Shown piece by piece: positions 9,285-17,468 of a DNA stretch of 31,831 nt. The notes below the pieces were generated by a model. That model saw only the letters and a list, made by a program, of their open reading frames with translations. It made no database searches and was not told where the DNA came from. How positions within the stretch are numbered: the stretch's first letter is position 1; each line of letters begins with the position of its first letter. Origin of the DNA: an uncultured Succinatimonas sp. (GTDB lineage: Bacteria; Pseudomonadota; Gammaproteobacteria; Enterobacterales; Succinivibrionaceae); NCBI GenBank assembly GCA_905201175.1, contig CAJKNC010000006.1, positions 1-31,831 on the forward strand, in the 5' to 3' direction. Position numbers and translations under genes: made by a program.

Positions 9285-10429
9285 CAATACTCCTTTATAA
9301 GACCATGGACAAAAATATCTTCTCCGCAACGTTTAGCTTTAACTATTTTGTACTTTAAACAGTCATCTAATGCCTGCGGTTCTGTTATATTTACAGCATT
9401 ACGCGAATTCATTCCCAAAAGCTTCGGTGCAATGAATAAATAAACATCATCCACAAAATCTGCGTTTATAAAGGCGGAGCTTAAAATACTGCCGGCTTCA
9501 ACTAAAGCGTGACGATAATTTTTGCTTCCCAAATATGCCAATAGCTTATTCAAATCGATATGGCCATCTGCAGCTATAGGCAAGCTAAGTTTAGTTACAT
9601 GCTCATTTAAAGCCTGTTCAGAAGAACGATTATCTTGAGCTCCTACAACCCATAAAACTTTTCCCTGCGAAAAAATCTTAAAATTTTCACAAACTAAATT
9701 TTCACGGGTATCCAAAATAACCTTTAAGGGCTGTCTTACGTCTTCTTTAGCTAAAATTTTGCGAGTCTTTTTAGGCAGCTCGTCATATCTTACCGACAAT
9801 AGCGGGTTATCAGAAATAACTGTACTTGAGCCTGTGATAATTACATCGCACATTGCTCTTAATTTCTGCACCTGTCTGCGGCTTTTGTCACAAGTTATCC
9901 ATTTACTCTGCCCATTTGCCAAAGCTGTTTTAGCGTCAGAACTCATGCCTATTTTTAAGCTAACATATGGTATATTTTGTGTAATGGATTTCAAAAAAGC
10001 CCTGTTTATAAAACGGGCTTTATCCTCAAGCAAAGGATAGCTTACCTCTATTGAGGCTTGTTTTAAAATCTCGATTCCTCGTCCATGAACCTTAGGATTA
10101 GGATCGCCTGTAGCAATAACGCAACGGCTGATACCGGCCTCAACTAAACGATTTGCACAGGGCGGTGTTCTGCCGTAATGAGAACAAGGCTCCAGCGTCA
10201 CATAGCAAGTAGCTCCCTTAACATCATTTTTAGCATCATTTAATGCCATAATTTCTGCATGAGGCTGCCCTGCCTTATGGTGATAGCCACGGCCGATAAT
10301 CTTTCCATTGCGTACAAAAACACAACCTACCGCAGGATTGGGGTAGGTTGTATACAGACCGCACTTAGCTAGCTTTAAAGCTTCTGCCATGTACAGTCTG
10401 TCTTGTTTTAAAAATTTACTTTCGCTCAT
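9284..10429 (-). CDS. ribD: Bifunctional pyrimidine deaminase/reductase RibD
   Basis: RibD carries out the second and third steps of riboflavin synthesis from GTP. The N-terminal deaminase domain (about 1-145) holds the zinc site H57-A-E59 and C82/C91 in LEPCSHYGRTPPC. The C-terminal NADPH-dependent reductase domain (about 148-370) includes SLKIGMSSDAKTA and the VEAGSILSSAFI region. Length 381 is normal (E. coli 367). Its ATG directly abuts the glyA stop (TAAATG), so translation is probably coupled to glyA. ribA and ribB are not in this window, so the operon supplies only part of the pathway. Confidence 0.96.
   Translation of the reverse strand: MSESKFLKQDRLYMAEALKLAKCGLYTTYPNPAVGCVFVRNGKIIGRGYHHKAGQPHAEIMALNDAKNDVKGATCYVTLEPCSHYGRTPPCANRLVEAGISRCVIATGDPNPKVHGRGIEILKQASIEVSYPLLEDKARFINRAFLKSITQNIPYVSLKIGMSSDAKTALANGQSKWITCDKSRRQVQKLRAMCDVIITGSSTVISDNPLLSVRYDELPKKTRKILAKEDVRQPLKVILDTRENLVCENFKIFSQGKVLWVVGAQDNRSSEQALNEHVTKLSLPIAADGHIDLNKLLAYLGSKNYRHALVEAGSILSSAFINADFVDDVYLFIAPKLLGMNSRNAVNITEPQALDDCLKYKIVKAKRCGEDIFVHGLIKEY
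9291..9296 (-). promoter_or_regulatory. Ribosome-binding site deciding the ribC start
   Basis: AAAGGA on the minus strand, 6 nt before the ATG at 9284 and inside the last codons of ribD. It supports the internal ATG over an in-frame start 45 nt upstream. Confidence 0.8.
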
Positions 10430-11692
10430 TTAGTCCTTATAGACTGGGAACTTAGCGCATAAAGCTTTTACGCGCTCACGGCACTTTAAAATTACCTCGT
10501 CGTTTTGGTAATTATCCAAAACATCGCAGATAATACCAGCTAACTCGCGAATTTCTGGCTCTTTAAAGCCGCGGCGAGTACAGGCTGGAGTACCAACACG
10601 TAAGCCAGAGGTTACAAATGGAGAACGAGTCTCTCCTGGAACTGTATTCTTATTAACAGTAATAAATGCTTTACCTAAAGCAGCCTCAGCATCTTTACCA
10701 GTCATCTCACGGCCAATAAAATCCATCAAGAACAGATGGTTGTGAGTGCCGCCAGAAACCACCTTATAGCCACGCTTCATAACTTCTTCAGCCATCAGCT
10801 TAGCGTTCTTAACAACCTGCTCCTGATATTCCTTATACCAAGGCTCCATAGCCTCCTTAAAGACTATAGCTTTAGCTGCAATAATGTGCATTAAAGGACC
10901 ACCCTGAGAACCAGGGAAAATAGCCGAATTTATTTTCTTATAAATAGACTCATCATGGCAATTAGACAAAATAAAGCCAGAACGAGGGCCGCCTAAAGAT
11001 TTATGAGTGGTAGAAGTAACAACGTGAGCATAATCAATAGGGCTAGGATAAACTCCAGCTGCAATTAAGCCGGCAACATGAGCCATATCAACCATTAAAT
11101 AAGCACCAACACTATCGGCAATCTCACGCATTTTCTTCCAATCAACAATGCCTGAGAAAGCAGAGAAGCCGGCAATAATCATCTTCGGCTTGCATTCTTG
11201 CGCTTTCTTAGCTATAGCATCGTAATCAAGCTCGCCATGCTCATTAACCTCATAGCCTACAGCATGGTAAAATTTGCCTGAGAAACTTACCGGGCATCCA
11301 TGGGTTAAATGTCCGCCTGAAGATAATGATAAACCCATGACTGTATCACCAGGATTGCATAAAGCCAGATATACAGCAGCATTTGCCTGAGAACCTGCAT
11401 GAGGCTGAACGTTAGCATATTCGCAGTGGAAGAGCTTGCATGCGCGATCAATGGCTAATTGCTCAACGATATCGACATATTCACAGCCACCATAGTAGCG
11501 CTTATGCGGATAACCTTCGGCATATTTATTAGTTAACTGAGAGCCCTGTGCTTCCATGACACATTTAGAAGCATAATTTTCAGATGCAATGAGTTCGATG
11601 TGATCTTCCTGGCGCTGATTTTCAGAAGCAATAGCGGACCACAATTCAGTATCGTATTCGGCAATGGACTTAGCTTTATTCATGAAGCTCAT
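10430..11692 (-). CDS. glyA: Serine hydroxymethyltransferase
   Basis: PLP enzyme interconverting serine and glycine while charging tetrahydrofolate with a one-carbon unit. The PLP lysine is K231 in STTHKSLGGPRSG. Other family blocks are ELIASENY (33-40), NKYAEGYPHKRYYGGCEYVD (55-74) and VDMAHVAGLIAAG (201-213). Length 420 (E. coli 417). GAGGA lies 8 nt before the first ATG; a second ATG is three codons in. It heads the operon glyA-ribD-ribC-ribH-nusB-thiL-FKBP. In E. coli glyA is a single gene controlled by MetR/PurR, and I could not identify such operators here. Confidence 0.97.
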   Translation of the reverse strand: MSFMNKAKSIAEYDTELWSAIASENQRQEDHIELIASENYASKCVMEAQGSQLTNKYAEGYPHKRYYGGCEYVDIVEQLAIDRACKLFHCEYANVQPHAGSQANAAVYLALCNPGDTVMGLSLSSGGHLTHGCPVSFSGKFYHAVGYEVNEHGELDYDAIAKKAQECKPKMIIAGFSAFSGIVDWKKMREIADSVGAYLMVDMAHVAGLIAAGVYPSPIDYAHVVTSTTHKSLGGPRSGFILSNCHDESIYKKINSAIFPGSQGGPLMHIIAAKAIVFKEAMEPWYKEYQEQVVKNAKLMAEEVMKRGYKVVSGGTHNHLFLMDFIGREMTGKDAEAALGKAFITVNKNTVPGETRSPFVTSGLRVGTPACTRRGFKEPEIRELAGIICDVLDNYQNDEVILKCRERVKALCAKFPVYKD

Positions 11693-12141
11693 TGAAGTAT
11701 TCCTCGGTAAGCCTAAGGACCTGCTTTTACAGATCCAAGTTAAAAATCACATTTATTTTAACATTTTTTGTTGCATACTTCTCATATTTGCATATTTTTA
11801 TATATAAAGAAGCAAACTTAAGCCCAAACTCTAAATTGCAAGCTGATTTAAGCAATAATAAAAAGAATTTATTTAACTGCGCAGATATCTTTTGATAGAT
11901 GTTTTCCTAGAATAAAAAAAGATGCATAAATTTTTTTGAGAAAAATATCTCAAAAAATTAAAAATTAGTTAATAAAAGTTATAAATTTGGGTTTTTATAC
12001 TCTATATAAAGTATTGTATAGCTCATAAACGTACCCTAAAATTAACTTATTTCACATAAATTTTGCTGATTTGCGCTAAAAATAAACATTGAAATAAAAA
12101 AAAATGTAAAATAATGGAATCCTTTTTTTCGGAGTCAGATT
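11693..12141. other. Divergent intergenic region, glyA / aroQ
   Basis: 449 nt of very AT-rich DNA holding the upstream regions of two divergent genes. No convincing gene, tRNA or riboswitch was found. In particular there are none of the conserved FMN-riboswitch blocks, although riboflavin genes lie downstream of glyA. The one distinct structure is the palindrome at 11932-11957. The aroQ ribosome-binding site GGAG is at 12131-12134. Confidence 0.6.
11932..11957. repeat. Perfect 10-bp inverted repeat between glyA and aroQ
   Basis: TTTTTTGAGA, a 6-nt AT loop, then TCTCAAAAAA. It is symmetric, has no T run beyond the stem on either strand, and lies about 240 nt from glyA and 185 nt from aroQ. 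A transcription-factor site or chance AT symmetry is more likely than a terminator. Confidence 0.4.
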
Positions 12142-12594
12142 TTGAAAAAACATTCGATTCTTGTCATCAATGGTCCTAACCTCAACCTTTTAGGTACACG
12201 TGAGCCTCAAATTTATGGAAGCGCTACCTTAAAAGACCTTGATGAGCGTCTAGACCGCGTAGCTGAGGAACTTGACGTCAATTTGGAACATTTCCAGTCA
12301 AATCATGAAGGTGATATTGTTGATAAAATTCAGCAATCACGTGGTCTTATTGATTTTATTTTACTCAACGCCGGTGCTTATACTCATACTAGTGTAGCTA
12401 TTCGCGATGCTTTAGCTGGTATTGATATTCCTTTTTTTGAAATTCATATTTCAAATGTCCATCGTCGTGAGGAATTTAGACATCATTCTTATTTAAGCGA
12501 TATCGCCGTAGGCGTCATCGTGGGCTTTGGACTTGACGGCTATGAGTTTGCCTTAAGAGGCGCCGTCAGACAGCTTGAAAGAAAAAAGTCGTAA
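12142..12594 (+). CDS. aroQ: 3-dehydroquinate dehydratase, type II
   Basis: Third step of the shikimate pathway: 3-dehydroquinate to 3-dehydroshikimate by the type II (dodecameric) enzyme. Active-site features are visible: NGPNLNLLGTREPQIYG (10-26) with R20 and the reactive Y25, FQSNHEGD (51-58), LNAGAYTHTS (75-84) with N77, and EIHISN (100-105) with H102. Length 150 is normal. The start is TTG; GGAG lies 7 nt upstream and no better in-frame start exists before the NGPNLN block. It leads the run aroQ-accB-accC, a common proteobacterial order. Confidence 0.96.
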   Translation: MKKHSILVINGPNLNLLGTREPQIYGSATLKDLDERLDRVAEELDVNLEHFQSNHEGDIVDKIQQSRGLIDFILLNAGAYTHTSVAIRDALAGIDIPFFEIHISNVHRREEFRHHSYLSDIAVGVIVGFGLDGYEFALRGAVRQLERKKS

Positions 12595-12631
12595 ACTAGA
12601 TTTAGGTAAATTCAAAAGTAGGAAAGTTTCC

Positions 12632-13096
12632 ATGCAAATTGACATTCATAAGATCGCAAAACTTATCGAAATCGTTTCTAAGTCGGACATCTCCGAAATC
12701 AATTTAAAACAAGGAGAGGAAGAGCTCAAAATTTCTCGTTCCTCACAGGCTCCAGTAGCTGTTCCTGCAGCTGCTGTCATCCAATCAGCACCTCAAGTTC
12801 AAACTGTAGCTGCAGTACCGCAGACAACTGAAGCCCCTGCTAGCGCAGCTGCTCCCGATAAAGCAAAACTCATGACTTCTCCTATGGTAGGCACTTTCTA
12901 CCGTTCAGCATCCCCTACCGCAAATCCTTTTGTTGAAGTAGGTCAAACTGTTAAAGAAGGCGATACTATGTGCATCATCGAAGCTATGAAGATGATGAAT
13001 CAGATTCAAGCTGATCGCTCTGGTACTATCAAAAAGATTTTAGTAGACAATGGATCTACTGTTGAATTTGATCAGCCTTTGTTTGAGTTTGAATAA
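12632..13096 (+). CDS. accB: Biotin carboxyl carrier protein of acetyl-CoA carboxylase
   Basis: AccB carries the biotin that is carboxylated by AccC and passes CO2 to the carboxyltransferase AccAD, making malonyl-CoA for fatty-acid synthesis. The N-terminal segment begins MQIDIHKIAKLIEIV. An Ala/Pro/Val-rich linker spans about 36-80. The biotinyl domain follows, with K120 in CIIEAMKMMNQI as the biotinylation site (K122 in E. coli). I chose the ATG at 12632, with AGGAA 7 nt upstream, giving 154 residues (E. coli 156). The open frame extends 19 codons further upstream into aroQ, but that part is not conserved. accC follows after 17 nt. Confidence 0.96.
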   Translation: MQIDIHKIAKLIEIVSKSDISEINLKQGEEELKISRSSQAPVAVPAAAVIQSAPQVQTVAAVPQTTEAPASAAAPDKAKLMTSPMVGTFYRSASPTANPFVEVGQTVKEGDTMCIIEAMKMMNQIQADRSGTIKKILVDNGSTVEFDQPLFEFE

Positions 13097-13113
13097 TTAA
13101 GGAATTGGTCGCA

Positions 13114-14493
13114 ATGAAATTTGAAAAAGTTCTGATTGCAAATCGTGGTGAAATTGCACTTCGCATTTTACGCGCTTGTCGTCAGTTAGGTCTCAAAACC
13201 GTTGCTGTTCATTCTACCGCGGATCGCGATTTGATGCATGTCAAGTTAGCAGATGAGACTGTCTGTATTGGACCTGCCGCTCCTAAAGATTCATATTTAA
13301 ATATTCCTTCCATTATTGCAGCCGCTGAATCTACAGGAGCTAGTGCCATTCATCCTGGTTACGGGTTCCTTTCAGAAAATGCAGATTTTGCCGAAATGGT
13401 TGAAAAATCTGGTTTTATTTTTATAGGACCTACTGCTGACACTATTCGTCTTATGGGAGATAAAGTTTCGGCTAAAAAAGCAATGCAAAGAGCGGGTGTT
13501 CCCTGCGTTCCTGGTTCAGCCGGTACCTTAAGCGATAACTTTGAAGAAAACAAACGTCTTGCAGCTGATATTGGTTATCCAATTATTATTAAGGCTGCCG
13601 GTGGCGGCGGCGGACGCGGCATGCGCGTAGTTAGATCTGAAGATGAGTTGGAAAATGCCATCGCTTTAACTAAACGCGAAGCAGATATGTTCTTCAATAA
13701 TCCCGCTGTTTACATGGAAAAATTCCTGGAAAATCCTCGCCATGTAGAATTCCAGGTATTATCAGACGGCCAAGGACATGCTGTTTACTTAGGCGAGCGT
13801 GACTGCTCCATGCAGCGTCGTAACCAAAAAGTTTTAGAAGAAGCCCCTGCTCCATTTATTACCGCTGAGCAACGTAAATCCATTGGAGAACGCTGCGCTC
13901 AGGCCTGTATTGATATTGGATATCGCGGCGCAGGAACATTTGAGTTCCTCTATGAAAACGGCTCCTTCTATTTCATTGAAATGAATACTCGTGTACAGGT
14001 AGAACATCCAGTTACCGAAATGATTACCGGAATCGATATTGTTCGCGAGATGATAGCTGTTTCTGCTGGCATGCCGCTTTCTATCCGTCAAAGCCAGGTT
14101 AAAATCAAAGGCCATGCTTTTGAATGCCGTATTAACGCAGAAAATCCTCAGACTTTCCTGCCATCTCCTGGAGAAATTAAGTGGCTTCATGTACCTGGCG
14201 GTCCTGGCGTACGCTGGGATAGTCATGTTTACCAGGGATATCGCGTACCTCCTTATTACGACTCCCTGATTGGAAAATTGATTGTTCACGATGATAATCG
14301 CGAACTGGCTCGTCTGCGAGCACTCGAAGCCTTAGATGAGCTTATCGTTGAAGGGATCCAGACAAATATCCCTCTCCACAAGGATTTATTAACTGATCCT
14401 GAAGAAATCAAGGGCGGAGTCAGCATCCATTACCTTGAACATAAACTTGCAGGTGATCTTCCGGAAACAGCCGAAGATAACAGCGAAGAATAA
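13114..14493 (+). CDS. accC: Biotin carboxylase subunit of acetyl-CoA carboxylase
   Basis: ATP-grasp enzyme that carboxylates biotin on AccB using bicarbonate. Motifs in order: ANRGEIALRILRAC near the start, IHPGYGFLSENADFA, the glycine-rich ATP loop KAAGGGGGRGM starting at K160, GERDCSMQRRNQK, and FIEMNTRVQVEHPVTEM with the catalytic arginine. Length 459 against 449 in E. coli, the excess being an acidic C-terminal tail. A TTG lies three codons upstream of the chosen ATG but only one base after the AAGGA. The ATG, 10 nt after it, is the usable start. A terminator follows directly. Confidence 0.97.
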   Translation: MKFEKVLIANRGEIALRILRACRQLGLKTVAVHSTADRDLMHVKLADETVCIGPAAPKDSYLNIPSIIAAAESTGASAIHPGYGFLSENADFAEMVEKSGFIFIGPTADTIRLMGDKVSAKKAMQRAGVPCVPGSAGTLSDNFEENKRLAADIGYPIIIKAAGGGGGRGMRVVRSEDELENAIALTKREADMFFNNPAVYMEKFLENPRHVEFQVLSDGQGHAVYLGERDCSMQRRNQKVLEEAPAPFITAEQRKSIGERCAQACIDIGYRGAGTFEFLYENGSFYFIEMNTRVQVEHPVTEMITGIDIVREMIAVSAGMPLSIRQSQVKIKGHAFECRINAENPQTFLPSPGEIKWLHVPGGPGVRWDSHVYQGYRVPPYYDSLIGKLIVHDDNRELARLRALEALDELIVEGIQTNIPLHKDLLTDPEEIKGGVSIHYLEHKLAGDLPETAEDNSEE

Positions 14494-14506
14494 ATCTTAT
14501 CTTACA

Positions 14507-14541
14507 AAGCCTTCCATAAATTATTGGAAGGCTTATTTTTT
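14507..14541 (+). terminator. Intrinsic terminator after accC
   Basis: A 10-bp stem AAGCCTTCCA/TGGAAGGCTT with an 8-nt loop, followed on the plus strand by A and six T. It closes aroQ-accB-accC. The other strand lacks a T run, so it is mainly one-way. Confidence 0.88.
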
Positions 14542-14577
14542 ATATAAAAAAGCATTGCTGCAATTTATAGAAATACA

Positions 14578-15471
14578 TTAAGTATTGCGAGGATGTGCCT
14601 TATCGTAAACTTCATGGATGCGCTGCGTCGCAACATGTGTATAAATCTGAGTTGTAGTCAGACTCGAATGGCCTAACAGCATCTGCACTGTACGCAAATC
14701 TGCATCATGATTTAATAGATGAGTGGCAAAAGCATGTCTAAAAGTATGCGGAGAAATATCGGATATTATACCTAAAGCTTTAGCATAAGCCTTAATACGA
14801 TACCAAAAGGCAACCCTGGTCATACCGTTAATACCTTTGCCAGATAAAAAAACAAACGGGCAGCTTTGCTTAGGATCGCGCTCAGCTCTTTTATCACAGA
14901 TATATGTTGCCAGCCAATAGCAGGCATTTTGGCCTAATGGAACTAAACGATCCTTTCCTCCCTTACCATGTACAATTACAAAGCCATCAATAAGGTTTAA
15001 ATTTTCGAAAGTCAAATTTACAAGCTCACTTACGCGCAGCCCTGTCGCATATAAAGTCTCAAGCATAGCTTTATCACGCAGCCCTGTATGATTGCTTATA
15101 TCAGGCGCATCTAAAAATGCATCTACACAATCTTCAGACATAGTTGCTGGCAAGTGTCTTAAAATCTTCGGATTTTCAATTCTTAAGGTGGGATCTTCAT
15201 CGATAAGATGCTCTAGCAGCAGAAAGCTGCAAAAGCATCGCAATGAACATAAAAATCTTGCAGCAGAGCTTGCCTCATTATCATTTCCATCGCGCAAATA
15301 AGCTTCAATATCAGACGCACCAAAAGGATCTGGACGGTTTTCTTTTTCTAAATAATTAAAAAACATGGTTATATCCGAAACATAAGCTCGAATACTTAAT
15401 TGCGCTAACCCTTTTTCTAATAATAAATAATCAGAAAAAAGTTTTAATGAAAGCTCGCGACTTTTTTGCAT
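14578..15471 (-). CDS. xerD: Site-specific tyrosine recombinase XerD
   Basis: XerD acts with XerC at the dif site under FtsK control to resolve chromosome dimers. The catalytic set is complete: R146 (TGLRVSEL), K170 (HGKGGKDR), H242 and R245 (SPHTFRHAFATHLL), H268 (LLGHSS) and nucleophile Y277 (TQIYTHVAT). The C-terminal HLLNHDADLRTVQMLLGHSS block is closer to XerD than XerC. The open frame reaches a GTG at 15522. I prefer the ATG at 15471 because it gives 297 residues (E. coli XerD 298) with the same distance to the conserved LEK, and it lies one base after the stop of the upstream gene. Its ribosome-binding site is weak, which suggests coupling. Confidence 0.93.
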   Translation of the reverse strand: MQKSRELSLKLFSDYLLLEKGLAQLSIRAYVSDITMFFNYLEKENRPDPFGASDIEAYLRDGNDNEASSAARFLCSLRCFCSFLLLEHLIDEDPTLRIENPKILRHLPATMSEDCVDAFLDAPDISNHTGLRDKAMLETLYATGLRVSELVNLTFENLNLIDGFVIVHGKGGKDRLVPLGQNACYWLATYICDKRAERDPKQSCPFVFLSGKGINGMTRVAFWYRIKAYAKALGIISDISPHTFRHAFATHLLNHDADLRTVQMLLGHSSLTTTQIYTHVATQRIHEVYDKAHPRNT

Positions 15472-15472
15472 T

Positions 15473-15949
15473 TTACTTTGCTGTAGTCTCTTTGATTTCT
15501 TCAAACAAAGGCTTAATTTCACTCTTGTTTTCTAAAACTACGCTTGCATAAAAACCATCACTCTTCTTTAAGAGGCAAAAACGATAAATACCGTCTTTTT
15601 CAGGATAAAAGCGCAATTCTTCAAAGCGTGATTTTGGATTTAGCTTTTGAGGTGCTGAATGCAATCTCAAGACCCCTGGTGGATTTAAATATCCATAGTT
15701 ATAACCAGAGCTCCAGGACGCATCTGCAAATTTAAACTTGTAAGGAGCCCAGTCTGAACGTAAAGTAGCCTGCGTACACAAACCATCTTCATGCTTACGC
15801 AGCCGATAAGTTTCAGATACGGCATAATCATTCATTTCGCCTCTAAGATATAAGGCATGATTGTTATCAACTTTTAGCTCTTCTACAGAAGAAGAACAAG
15901 CCCCTAAGAAAATTGCCGCAGCAGCGGTCATAATTGCAACTGTCTTCAA
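15473..15949 (-). CDS. Small lipoprotein with pullulanase/starch-binding-like domain
   Basis: A 158-residue exported protein not recognised as a named gene. The lipoprotein signal ends in LGAC with C18, followed by SSS, which suggests outer-membrane sorting. Residues about 32-85 (LYLRGEMNDYAVSETYRL, then YKFKFADASWSSGYNYGY) resemble the beta-sandwich repeats N-terminal in pullulanases and other alpha-glucan enzymes, where the pattern is LYxRGxMNxW...FKxADADW. No catalytic domain is attached. Two cysteines, C58 and about C123, could pair. The start is TTG with GGAA 7 nt upstream; the next ATG, six codons in, would remove the lysine of the signal peptide. xerD begins one base after the stop. 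A glycan-binding role is inference from the motif only. Confidence 0.7.
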   Translation of the reverse strand: MKTVAIMTAAAAIFLGACSSSVEELKVDNNHALYLRGEMNDYAVSETYRLRKHEDGLCTQATLRSDWAPYKFKFADASWSSGYNYGYLNPPGVLRLHSAPQKLNPKSRFEELRFYPEKDGIYRFCLLKKSDGFYASVVLENKSEIKPLFEEIKETTAK

Positions 15950-16091
15950 TTTATTATTCCGTTAAATTTTTTTTAATTTTAGTCTGTTTTGCTAAATTTA
16001 GTGCACAGAACTTGCTTACACTTAGCAGAAAATAATTATTTTTCCCCTATTATAATAAATAAGAATAAAGAAAATAAAAAAAGGATGTTTT

Positions 16092-16709
16092 ATGAACAAA
16101 GCATTAAGAATCGGTCTTACCGGGGGAATTGCCTGTGGCAAAACCGTAATTTCTGATACTTTTAAAGAGCTAGGTGTACCTGTTATAGACACAGATATTA
16201 TCTCCCGCGAGGTGACTACTCCAAATTCTCAAGCTTTATCAGAGCTAGTCAAAACTTTCAGCAAAAACATCTTAAACGATGACGGAAGTTTAAACCGTCG
16301 CGCTTTACGGCTGATAGTCTTCAATGATAAAACTGGTGAAGCCTTAAAAAGGCTAAATAATATTATGCATCCGGCAATTATCAATAGATTACAAGAACTT
16401 TATCTTAAGCAAACTTTTCCGTATGTAGTTTTCGTAGTACCGCTTTTGTTTGAACACAATTTAGAATATCTTTGCGATCGCATATTAGTCTGCGACGCTA
16501 GTGAAGAAGTACAATTACAAAGATTAACGCTGCGCGACAATATCGACATCAATACGGCTAAAGCTATGCTTAAAAGTCAGGTAAGCAGAGAAACGCGCAG
16601 ACAAAAAGCTCATGATTTAATTGAATCAGACACTATGTCCATAGAGAAAATGCGTCAGACCGTGATAAAATTACACGAAAAATATCTCAACCTGGCAAAA
16701 CAGAGCTAA
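16092..16709 (+). CDS. coaE: Dephospho-CoA kinase
   Basis: Last step of coenzyme A synthesis: phosphorylation of the 3'-hydroxyl of dephospho-CoA. The P-loop is GLTGGIACGKT (residues 8-18, K17). DTDIISREV follows near residue 34, and the LID-type region includes the VSRETRRQKAHDLIES stretch near the C-terminus. Length 205 (E. coli 206). AAGGA lies 6 nt before the ATG. A TATAAT at 16051-16056 may be the -10 box, but no good -35 pairs with it. coaE-zapD-yacG is a conserved gammaproteobacterial trio. Confidence 0.96.
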   Translation: MNKALRIGLTGGIACGKTVISDTFKELGVPVIDTDIISREVTTPNSQALSELVKTFSKNILNDDGSLNRRALRLIVFNDKTGEALKRLNNIMHPAIINRLQELYLKQTFPYVVFVVPLLFEHNLEYLCDRILVCDASEEVQLQRLTLRDNIDINTAKAMLKSQVSRETRRQKAHDLIESDTMSIEKMRQTVIKLHEKYLNLAKQS

Positions 16710-16721
16710 TCATCTACAGTC

Positions 16722-17468
16722 ATGTACAATTTCGATTTTCCCCTCAGTCCTAAAGCTAGAACTTTTCTTAAGTTCGAAAATATTTTCAAACGTGCTGAGG
16801 AATGTTGCGATTTAAATTCAATACCGCAGGTAATGTATTTAATCCGCGCTATTATAGATTTCATCGACTTAGTCGATGGATCAAGCTCAATTAAAATAGA
16901 ACTTCTGAAAGATTTAGAACGTTGTGATTCCAAGCTAATGCAATGGCAAAAACTTCCAGAATGCAATACTGAAGCTGTTATAAATTTGAGGAATCAAATT
17001 CATACTGCCCGCATTGAGCTTGATAAATTTACAAGACAGAGAACCGTACTAAAAGATGATCCTCTTTTAGAAAATATAAAGCCACGCTTTTTTTCACCAA
17101 GCGGGATCAATCCTTTTGATACACCTTTATTTGAATTTTGGATAAAGCAAAAAACAGAAGAAAAACTTCATACTATACAAAAATGGCTATATGAACTTGA
17201 CTGCTTGCGTATTCCTACTTTAACTGTACTTTATCTATGGCGAATATGTGCAGAATTTCAAGAACGTACTGCCAAATCAGGTTTTCTGCAGGAAAATGCT
17301 GATTCTTGTGATCTGATCAGTATTCAATATGCTGATGATATTAAAGGTTACCCTATAGTTTCAGGTTTTCAATCAAGAATCAATATACGCTTTTTACCAT
17401 ATAATAAGGGTGCACCTGTTGGTGATATAGATTTTAAAATTGCTTATGTAAAGAGTACTTTGCAATGA
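16722..17468 (+). CDS. zapD: Cell division protein ZapD
   Basis: ZapD (formerly YacF) crosslinks FtsZ filaments in the division ring. Evidence is whole-length resemblance: the start FDFPLSPKARTFLKFE, the middle IELLKDLERCDSKLMQWQ and the end GYPIVSGFQSRINIRFLPY all have counterparts in E. coli ZapD. Length 248 against 247. It starts 12 nt after coaE with a poor ribosome-binding site, and its stop overlaps the yacG start by 4 nt (ATGA). The order coaE-zapD-yacG supports the call. Confidence 0.93.
   Translation: MYNFDFPLSPKARTFLKFENIFKRAEECCDLNSIPQVMYLIRAIIDFIDLVDGSSSIKIELLKDLERCDSKLMQWQKLPECNTEAVINLRNQIHTARIELDKFTRQRTVLKDDPLLENIKPRFFSPSGINPFDTPLFEFWIKQKTEEKLHTIQKWLYELDCLRIPTLTVLYLWRICAEFQERTAKSGFLQENADSCDLISIQYADDIKGYPIVSGFQSRINIRFLPYNKGAPVGDIDFKIAYVKSTLQ

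Noticed and set aside
11692..11895. 67-codon plus-strand frame starting inside the glyA start region
   Set aside because: No ribosome-binding site, low-complexity AT-derived peptide, and it overlaps the glyA start and leader.
12089..12115. TTGAAA paired with AATAAT as an aroQ promoter
   Set aside because: Spacing is only 15 bp with a weak -10; not better than chance in this AT-rich leader.
11693..12141. FMN riboswitch upstream of the glyA-rib operon
   Set aside because: None of the conserved RFN blocks could be found on the minus strand of this gap.
13834..14289. 151-codon minus-strand frame within accC
   Set aside because: Entirely antisense to the conserved biotin carboxylase core; the peptide has no recognisable domain.
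14578..15522. xerD start at GTG 15522 (314 residues)
   Set aside because: It would overlap the lipoprotein gene by 50 bases and add 17 residues absent from XerD; the ATG at 15471 fits family length.
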